Origin: Ilyonectria destructans
Lineage: Eukaryota > Ascomycota > Sordariomycetes > Hypocreales > Nectriaceae
Length of the DNA stretch: 64,000 nt
Assembly (NCBI GenBank): GCA_020740775.1
Contig: JAHEWK010000017.1
Span: forward strand, 434,001 to 498,000
Direction of reading: 5' to 3'
Below, piece after piece: positions 56,722 to 64,000 of the stretch. Each line of letters opens with the position of its first letter. Position 1 is the first letter of the stretch. The translations under genes were made by a program, and so were the position numbers. The notes beneath the pieces were generated by a model. That model was not told the origin of the DNA and made no database searches. It worked only from the letters and a program-made list of their open reading frames with translations.

Positions 56722-57806
56722 ATGCAGTACCGAATGACCCTCGCGGCCTGCTTGGCCCTGACCACCGCTGTCTACGCCAGCCCTGCCCCGCCTCAGATCA
56801 CCAAGGCTCCCCGAGCTTTCCACCGCATGGCAAAGCGCGCGCAGCCTGATGCCGCTGGAAGCAGCGTTCTCGATGCCCCCATGACCATTGCTGCTGGCGA
56901 GAGCTTCGACGGTGGCAATATCATGTACGACCGAGGTGTTTCCTGCACTGGCCAGGAGGAGGGTGGAGACTCCGATGCCGTCTTCATCTTGGAGAGCGGT
57001 GCTACGCTGTCCAACGTCATCATTGGTACGTTTGATCTTCTTGAATCATGTTTCGTTTGCTAGAATATAAACTAACCAAGACTACAGGTCCTAACCAGAT
57101 CGAGGGTGTTCACTGCAACGGTGGCTGCACCATCAACGACGTCTGGTGGGATGCCGTCTGCGAGGATGCCTTCAGCATCAAGAAGCAGGAGTCCGGCCAG
57201 ACCACCAACATCAACGGCGGCGGTGCCACTGGCGCCGAGGACAAGGTGATCCAGCACAACGGTGGCGGTACCGTCATCATCAGCGACTTCACCGTCTCCG
57301 ACTTTGGAAAGCTCTACCGCAGCTGCGGTAACTGCGACGACATGCCCGACCGCCACGTCCAGGTCATTGGTGGCTCTGCTTCTAACGGTGACATCCTTGT
57401 TGGCATCAACTCCAACATGGGTGACACTGCCAGCATCTCTGGCATCAGCGTCAGCGGTGTCGACGAGGAGTGTGTTGACTTCGAGGGTGTCACTGACGGC
57501 AGCGAGCCCACCAAGGTTGGCACCTGCTCTGGAACCGGATCTGGAGACACTGTTTCTTCCGTTGCCTCGGATGTTGCTACTCCTGCTACCACTTCCGAGT
57601 CATCTGAGTCGACACCTTCCGCTGTCGACACTGGATCCAGCGATGACAACTCGGATGACAGCTCCGATGACAGCTCCGACGACAACACTGATGACACCAC
57701 CGACGAGGATGAGGACGAGGATAAGGATGAGGATGAGGAGGAGTCCGGTGACGATAATGAGGAGGAGGACCAAGATGAGGATGATGAGGATGAGGATGAC
57801 GAGTAA
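56722..57806 (+). CDS. secreted pectate lyase (PL3) with acidic C-terminal tail
   Basis: Two exons, 56722..57025 and 57088..57806, with a 62-nt intron give 340 aa. A signal peptide ([17 protein letters not shown]) and a short pro-region ending KR precede the PL3 beta-helix domain: [89 protein letters not shown] and [11 protein letters not shown]. The conserved Cys, Asp and Lys/Arg positions are present. It cuts pectate outside the cell by beta-elimination. After about residue 245 the protein turns into a Ser/Thr linker and then some 55 residues that are almost only Asp and Glu with Ser/Asn. This tail is not part of the family domain and may bind calcium or basic wall components. Codon use is strongly C-biased, as in highly expressed genes. 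Confidence 0.92.
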
Positions 57807-58297
57807 AGGTTCCGTTTGTGAACGCCTGCAACTCCAGGATTTCTGTATACCTTTCTCAACGTTTTTATAATTACCACCCTAACATAGATCTCTGTATACT
57901 CTCCGGTAGGGTTTATAGACTATTATCCTATCCAAATGACCGCGTCCCAATAATTGTACCCCGTAATTACCATTTCCAAATCCATTCCATTATTTGCCCG
58001 CTACTTAATTTTGCTACACACATGTAGTACACCTATGTAAGTGCATCCACTAAATTAGCGAAGCATGGAAGACTATACCACCCTTTCAGTGAAAGTCACA
58101 GATGAAATACGTGGGTGCACGAGCGAAAAAATGGTGATTTACTTTCTTCGGCCATGGGATGTTTCCTCACATAGAGCCATGGTTGAGGCCCGAATTGTTA
58201 GCCCTCTCGTGGCCATTTATGTCAAAAAGATATTGCGATATTAAAACCCAGACCATCGTAAAAGTTCATTATTCATACAGTTATATCTCGGATTCCC
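57807..58297. other. convergent 3' intergenic region
   Basis: AT-rich spacer between convergent genes; no gene seen. Confidence 0.5.
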
Positions 58298-59290
58298 CTA
58301 AATGTGAGGGAAATATACAGACCAGTTCACATTAACAAACGCCGTTGCATCGACCTCCCTCAGCTCAGCAAAGGCTTCAATAATCTGATAAAACCTTGCA
58401 ACACCATACAAAACGGCTATGGGCATTATCGTCCAAAATTCCCAGGGTAGTGGCAACTCGGTAGGTTGCTTGTCAGAGCGCTCCTGGTCCAGCTTCTCCT
58501 GCTGGGCGGCCTCAAATTCGCTTAGCCGTTCACGATGGAAGAAGCGGAGGTAAAGCCACTTCCATCGGCCGAGTCGCACCCATGATGCCATCGTCTCAAG
58601 GGCCCAGAATGCAGCCGTCACGCCAAAGAGTATCAGGCTCGTCACTCTCCACAGAGTTCGTTCAAGTTGCGTAGGGAAGGAAAAGTTCCAGCCAGCAATG
58701 TGAAGACCTGTGAATAGCAGCGTCGCAAAGCAGACGCAGTACTCCTGTATCCCATAGGGATTCATAGGAAACCTGTCGTTTGGGATGCACTGTATGGGGC
58801 GGTGGGCTGGGATAACTGGCATTCGCATAAACGGCTGTACGTTGATTGACCAACCAGGACCATTCTCGTCAATGAAATCAAGCGGCGTGTTTTTCCACGC
58901 TCTGTTCCCCGTAATGTTGGCGATGCTTTTGTCAGTGACGATGGAGATTGGGGTTCGCACGTCGGCTGGCTTGTGCAGCCAAGCAAAGGCCGTCATGAGC
59001 GAGCACAAGACGATTGCGAGAGTATTAAGCTCCAATGCTGTGACGGCGAGACCTTGGGCGACTCGTCCGATGCATTCCACTACAAGATGTCCAACCTGAA
59101 TTGCGGTGATGACTTTGGTGAGGCGATCTTGCTTCGACTTGTCCCATATCTCCGCGGCGTTGACGCATGGATAGTCGATGTGTTTATTGTTGATCAGCCA
59201 GTGTAGTTGTTTGGCATTCAACGGGAACGGGTCGCTGTCTTTTGCATGCAAAACGAATCCGCCCATGTCCGCAAAGAAAGCTAGACGCAT
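58298..59290 (-). CDS. fungal multi-pass membrane protein of unknown function, possibly N-truncated
   Basis: A single exon gives 330 aa from the first in-frame ATG at 59290; the frame is open a little further upstream but without ATG. It starts FADMGGFVLHAKDSDPFPLNAKQLHWL, then EIWDKSKQDRLTKVITAIQ, ECIGRVAQGLAVTALELNTL and AFAWLHKPADV. This series is typical of a large group of fungal membrane proteins that normally have several additional N-terminal membrane segments. Three further hydrophobic segments follow. Only 144 nt separate it from the divergent hydrolase reading frame, so the usual N-terminal part appears to be missing or lies in exons I could not see. No function is known for the group. 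Confidence 0.7.
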   Translation of the reverse strand: MRLAFFADMGGFVLHAKDSDPFPLNAKQLHWLINNKHIDYPCVNAAEIWDKSKQDRLTKVITAIQVGHLVVECIGRVAQGLAVTALELNTLAIVLCSLMTAFAWLHKPADVRTPISIVTDKSIANITGNRAWKNTPLDFIDENGPGWSINVQPFMRMPVIPAHRPIQCIPNDRFPMNPYGIQEYCVCFATLLFTGLHIAGWNFSFPTQLERTLWRVTSLILFGVTAAFWALETMASWVRLGRWKWLYLRFFHRERLSEFEAAQQEKLDQERSDKQPTELPLPWEFWTIMPIAVLYGVARFYQIIEAFAELREVDATAFVNVNWSVYFPHI

Positions 59291-59434
59291 TGTCCACTGC
59301 GTGTAGCCAGACTTGTGGAAGTATTCGACCAAGTGACGAGCTCTGCTCTTGTGCCGGCTTGGCTCTCCTCCAACCCAACAACTTCACCACCTCAATCCAT
59401 TCAACCGGCTATCGCACCCTCAACCATCTCTGCC

Positions 59435-60619
59435 ATGGCACGTCCTTCGCCGCTTCAGGCTACCATTTGGGCCTTTGCAGGGTCCATTTCTCTGTACCTT
59501 GGCTTCATCTCGCTCCTTACTGTCCCATTATTTTAAAACCAGGTCATCTACCTCAACAGCGTAACCCTCACCTGGTTCCAGGATGTCACTATCCCAGAAC
59601 AGTGGGGGTATCTCCACAATCAAGTCACTCCATTCACTCTGAAGACGCGAGATGGAGAGACCTTGCACGCTTGGCACATCTTGCCCGTGGGGCTCTACCA
59701 GAAGCATGAGAAGCAGCTACTTGCAGAGCCTTCTGAAGTTGTCCCCGACATCGCCCAAAGCCTCGGATTCCAGTTACTTCGTGATGACCCAGATGCTCTC
59801 CTGGTGCTCTATTTCCACGGAGCTGCAGGTACTCTAGGGTCTGGCTGGCGACCGCCCTGTTATAGAGCCATGCATGCCGATTCCCCCAACAAAATCCACA
59901 CCGTCGCCATAGACTACAGTGGCTTTGGGTCAAGTACCGGCTCTACCTCAGAAGAAGGACTTCTGATCGATGCCATCACTCTTGTGGAGTGGGCAATGAA
60001 AGAAGCCAATATTCCTCCTTCACGTATTGTGATATTTGGACAATCCCTCGGAACAGCAGTCAGCATCTCGCTGACACAGTACATGGCGGCCAAGAATGAG
60101 CCTACTCTTTTCTCCGGCATGGTACTTGTTGCGCCATTTGTCGATGTCGAACTTCTCACGGCAACTTATCGGGTTGGCGGCATCATCCCCATACTCGATC
60201 CCTTGGCGCATTTCCCTCGCCTCTTGAGTCTCTTGCATACCTTCGTCATCAGCAAATGGCCTAGCAAGGATAAACTAGCCGACTTCATCAACAGGGTGGA
60301 AACCCTGCCTGGGGACGACTCGAGATACCACATTGCAATCGTCCATGCCGAGGACGACGATGATATTCCATGGTCTCATAGCGAAAAGATCTTCTGGCAC
60401 GCGGTAAACGCCACTACCGCAGAGGGCATAAGCTACGACAACTTGGAGAAGGAGAAAGAGGAAGCAAGACTGCGGTTGGGTGTTGGCGGATGGCTTGTAA
60501 ACCGAGTGACGAAGAAGGGATCCATCCGAGAGCAAATTGTCAAGCATGGATTGCATGACAAGATCATGTCGTATCCCGTTGTTAGCCTCGCGATATTGAG
60601 GGCGTTTCAGAGGACTTAG
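59435..60619 (+). pseudogene. ABHD12-like alpha/beta hydrolase interrupted by an in-frame stop
   Basis: The frame from ATG 59435 encodes a membrane anchor (IWAFAGSISLYLGFISLLTV), then PLF and a TAA at 59534-59536. The same frame continues at once with NQVIYLNSVTLTWFQD and stays open to 60619, so the region behaves as one 395-codon gene with one nonsense codon. Hydrolase landmarks after the stop: TLKTRDGETLHAWHILP, LYFHGAAGTLGSGWRP (oxyanion), DYSGFGSSTG, IFGQSLGTAVS (nucleophile Ser), VAPFVD, an Asp in HAEDDDDIPW and a C-terminal KHGLHDKIMSYP with His. I found no phase-consistent intron that removes the stop. A CAA-to-TAA change would explain it. A sequencing error is possible. Family members are membrane-bound lipases or (lyso)phospholipid hydrolases. 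Confidence 0.65.
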
Positions 60620-60901
60620 AGTAGATCCTACATAGAGAGACTTTTAGACAATAAAACCAACAATGGGTCAGTGATCATGAAGGCGACCGATATGTTTGCA
60701 GTGGGATATACTCAGACGCCCACCTTGTTTACATACCCAGGCTACGGTACCCGGTGTGCCGGCCAACGGACGTCCCTCTTTTGCGTCGCGTACAATGCCC
60801 GTGGCCGCGTCTTCCTGACCTTCAAGTATCCGTCTTGGTCTTGAAGTATCCGGCCTGGCCATTCTATGAGTCCAAAGAGTTGCTACTAACCCCCAAACAC
60901 T

Positions 60902-61819
60902 ATGTCTATACAGCAAACGTCCGAGTCCCCGCCTCAAGAGTACATCACTGACTCTCTTAGGCCCCGAATTCCAAATCGCGACAGTACTGCAATCTGGCGT
61001 ATGCGGACACTTTCCGATGTCATGTACTCTTCCCCAGACTTGAAATATGCTCGAGGTACATGGGGCTATACCAGTACGTCACACTACCTTGGCTTCTACC
61101 GTCATATCTCAAATACAGCAACTGAACGACTCTCATCTTAAGTTCTTCGCACTGTATACACTGAAGAATCCGACCTGCTGTTCCCAATTGTGGTGAAGAA
61201 ACTTCAGAAATGGGTTACCGAGGTTTGGGTTCACTGGCGCCGTTTCCCCAGATGGGGTGAAAAGGGTGAAGAAGGAAAAAAGTCCAATGGATCTGTTAAT
61301 GATGAGGTTGCGCGTCGGTTCTGCGTTGAGGTTATTGAAGATAAGGAGAATCTCAACATTCCAGAGCTTAAAGATGCCAGCCCTGAGGATATCAAACTCC
61401 TCTGTGATCGCTTTTCCAGCTGGGCCATTGGCGTGGGAGGAGATCCAGAGCATAGAGGTTATGCGACTACGCCTCGAATGCTTCTCTTTCTTGCAATCGA
61501 TTCCAGCTCACTCCATAATTTAGTCAAGCTATTAGATGAAACACCACCCCAACGTACAGCGAGAGATCTCCAAGAGAAATTACATTGGAGGAATAGCGGG
61601 GACGGGTGGTTGTGGTTGTTTGACTACCAATCGATCCGGGATTACGATCCATCTACCCATCCTCCTGGCTACCGAGGATGGATGAAGTTGGAAGTTGCCG
61701 ATGTTGAACAGGCAATGTTTTATAAGGCGGGCAGATTAGACAAAGACGACAAGACCGTCGAGTGTAAACTCACTGAGGAGACTGATGGATCTATGAGCTT
61801 TTGGTGCCATGGTATGTAG
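60902..61819 (+). CDS. unrecognised two-exon gene
   Basis: Exons 60902..61073 and 61143..61819 join in phase over a 69-nt intron (GTACGT...AAG) to give 282 aa. There is no signal peptide or membrane segment. The N-terminus is polar (SIQQTSESPPQEYITDSLRP). The body is mixed with many charged residues and Trp: TEVWVHWRRFPRWGEKGEE, LCDRFSSWAIGVGGDPEHRG, LLFLAIDSSSLHNLVKLLDE, RNSGDGWLWLFDYQSIRDYDP and LEVADVEQAMFYKAG. I do not recognise the family. Several such short soluble proteins occur as lineage-specific fungal genes. Phase, splice signals and a coherent composition support that it is coding. Confidence 0.65.
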
Positions 61820-62315
61820 CACAGATGCAAATTAGGCACAGATGCAGAATCAGCGAGACCCTTTTTGAAACGTAATCATGGTATTTAATCAACTCTTCGA
61901 CAAAGTCTCGAAGCAAGAGCGCAAAACGCAACGTCTTTCGCCTGGCTTGCTCTCTGACCTTATATGCTACATATCATCCCATAAGCTTAGTTCACAGTTC
62001 ACATGGTGTGTCTGCAATCGCAATCGTTGCCATATATAATTCACTCCCTAAAAATAACTGATTGCCGGCTGCTAAACAACGGACCCAATATGCTCAGGCC
62101 AATCGGACTTGGCATCGGCCCCACGCTGGGGAAACTTGATCTAGGATGTCGGACATTTATCTTCACCGATGGCCGAGGGTCCTTCAGCTACTACTTAATA
62201 CGAACTCTTAGCAATAAAGCAAGAAATTCCATCATTAAAGCAAGAAATTTACATTGCCATTCTCTTCCCAAGCATCGACTCATACGCTACTCTTAGTCCG
62301 ATATTCACTGCCAAA
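61820..62315. other. intergenic, promoter of the NmrA-like gene
   Basis: AT-rich, no gene seen. A direct repeat AAAGCAAGAAATT occurs twice at about 62215-62250. Confidence 0.4.
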
Positions 62316-63296
62316 ATGAAGAACATTGCGGTTGTCGGTGTAAGTCTTACCATTCAGAGAACCAAAAGGGCCCTAGCTCTGGTCATTCAGTGCTTAATAA
62401 ATGGAAGTCTTTTTTTGTTGATCTAACAAGATGAATAGGGCACTGGCGATCTCGGATCTTATGTGGTCAGAAGCTTGGCCGGCTCGTCCGACTTTACTGT
62501 TACCGTCCTGACCAGGGGAAGTAAAAAATCCGACATCCACGGCGTCAAGTATGCAGTTGTCGACTATGACGACGTTTCAGCTCTCACTGCTGTTCTCCGT
62601 GGTCAGGACGCGGTCGTTTCTGTAGTCCCAGGACAGTACTCGGAGCTACAGATCAAAGTCATCGAGGCAGCAATCGCTGCGAAAGTGTCTCTGTTCATCC
62701 CGTCGGAGTTTGGGTCCGACAATACGAACCCGAACACCCGCAAGTTGCCTTTGATGAAGGCGAAGGTGGCCGTCGATGAATACCTCAAAGAATCAGCGGC
62801 AGCTGGCAAGATTTCCTACTCAAGGATCGTTGGCGGGCCCTTTGTCGAGTGGATGCTCACTGATGAACGAATGATGCCAATCAAGGACCGCAAGTTTTTT
62901 ATCCACGATGGAGGCAACGTGCGCTTCTCCATGACTAGAATGGAGGGCTACGGCGAGGCAATCATTGGAGTGCTGAAGAACCCGGAGGCGACAAAGAACA
63001 GGACGGTTTACGTTGAGAGCGCCAAGGCTACGCAGAACCATCTTTTGTCCCTGGCCAAGGAAGTACTGGGCGGGGAATGGCAGGTAGAGCACGCCGATAC
63101 TGAAGCGAATTATGCCGTGGCAGAAAAGCGCTTGTTCTCTGGGGAGTTTGACATGTCTGTTATTAGTCCCCTTGTGTTCAAGACTGTGTTTACTCCGGGG
63201 TATGGCGGCGATATTAACCCCATTGACAACGACTTGGTGGGGATGAAGAGGATGACAGATGATGACTTGAAGGCAGCCATTAAATCTCTTGCTTGA
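62316..63296 (+). CDS. NmrA-like / isoflavone-reductase-like NAD(P)-dependent oxidoreductase
   Basis: Two exons, 62316..62339 and 62439..63296, give 293 aa. The first exon encodes only MKNIAVVG; the 99-nt intron falls inside the Rossmann motif, which reads VVGGTGDLGSYVV after splicing (G-x-x-G-x-x-G). Further landmarks are VTVLTRGSK (NADP-type Arg), DAVVSVVPGQYSELQIKVIEAA, LFIPSEFGSDN (the F-x-P-S-E-F-G hallmark of isoflavone-reductase-like proteins) and MKAKVAVDEYL with a Lys. It is cytosolic and fits aromatic-alcohol reductases or NmrA-type sensors that bind NADP. No pathway partners are seen beside it. Confidence 0.9.
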
Positions 63297-64000
63297 ATTA
63301 GTCTCTTGTACGTATGTTGGGAACATTTTAGCAATAGAAAACATGCTGCAGCAGGGACTTTTGTCAATTAACCAATGTGAGCGTGAGGGCCTTGGAGCAT
63401 CTTGACCGATCGGAGCTGTCAGGACGGAGGAGTGTAAGCCTGGGAGAAGCACAAATTCTTAGCAGCAACGCTGTAATGCATATCCCACATGGAACCTCGG
63501 GGATATTAGTGTCCGACCGCTTTGACGACGCACCCCGAGGGGATAAAGCCCCGGTCAGAAGACAAATGAATGACACGCTCTTTGCCGAACTAGTTTCACT
63601 AATGCACGAGGCTAGTCTAATTATTATAAATGTCTGGCCATATTTGCGGGTCTGAGAGTGGCATCCAGAGAACGGAGTCCGCGGGATGCGAGCGATTCGT
63701 CATGGGGAAGATGCTCGGCCGAACCCGTTCGGCAGTCGGTATTTCCGCATCAACACATCGACAGAGCTGAATTGAGTCTACTGTACAGGGATGGTCGTTA
63801 CCCAATAGTTGTCGGTGTCCTGTGTGTGTTACTCGGCACTGACACAATATGCCGACTTCCACATTACGGAGGCAAACCATTTTTCATGATATTTATATGT
63901 TCTTGGCGTGCTCACTCGGACGTATTTTGCTAAGATAACATTTACTCACAACTAGTATTCCAATCAACGATTAAGATGAGCAACATACCTCCCTTTAGGG
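63297..64000. other. right end, nothing supported
   Basis: Short frames on both strands overlap without signal peptide, domain or splice logic. Nothing was annotated up to the window edge. Confidence 0.4.

Noticed and set aside
57262..57877. Alternative frames across the pectate lyase exon 2
   Set aside because: They are shadows of the biased codon pattern; only the PL3 frame carries the family motifs and the spliced signal peptide.
63377..63933. Two plus-strand frames near the right edge
   Set aside because: No recognisable domain, signal peptide or splice partner; both strands are equally open.

Overview
The window is nuclear DNA of a filamentous ascomycete, most likely a Sordariomycete. 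The genes carry short GT-AG introns (about 46-91 nt). They encode typical fungal families: Zn2Cys6 regulators, MFS sugar permeases, an ABCC exporter, an OPT transporter, carbohydrate-active enzymes and secreted peptidases. No database search was possible. Family names come from motifs read in the translated exons, and exon joins were worked out by hand from splice sites and reading phase.

Layout. 1-4 kb: two divergent, related P-loop GTPase genes with coiled-coil tails; the first runs off the left edge. 4.2-4.8 kb: a damaged gene for a small secreted Ser/Thr-rich protein. 5.2-7.9 kb: a secreted GH2 beta-galactosidase, followed by 2.2 kb without genes. 10.1-11.7 kb: a secreted choice-of-anchor B type protein. 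12.1-14.3 kb: a Zn2Cys6 regulator next to an ABCC exporter (14.7-19.2 kb). 19.7-21.3 kb: a serine carboxypeptidase. 21.7-24.2 kb: an oligopeptide transporter. 25.8-29.7 kb: two small membrane proteins and an EST1/SMG7-like protein. 30-33 kb: an alpha/beta hydrolase and a beta-hydroxyacid dehydrogenase. 33.4-34.8 kb: a pectin methylesterase.

The most interesting block is 35.6-52.3 kb. Seven consecutive genes look like a catabolic cluster for pectic or rhamnogalacturonan-type oligosaccharides: a PcRGLX-like polysaccharide lyase, an alpha-glucoside-type MFS permease, a Gfo/Idh/MocA oxidoreductase, a DUF2264 protein, a GH88 unsaturated glucuronyl hydrolase, a Zn2Cys6 regulator and a second MFS sugar permease. 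None of the enzymes has a visible signal peptide. This suggests oligosaccharides are imported first and degraded in the cytosol. The secreted pectin methylesterase beside the cluster and the secreted PL3 pectate lyase at 56.7 kb would supply the outer step.

52.3-56.7 kb is gene-poor and contains a decayed gene remnant, a GC-rich segment and an imperfect tandem duplication. 56.7-63.3 kb holds the PL3 pectate lyase with an extreme acidic tail, a membrane protein, an ABHD12-like hydrolase interrupted by an in-frame stop, an unrecognised two-exon gene and an NmrA/isoflavone-reductase-like oxidoreductase. The last 700 bases show no supported gene.
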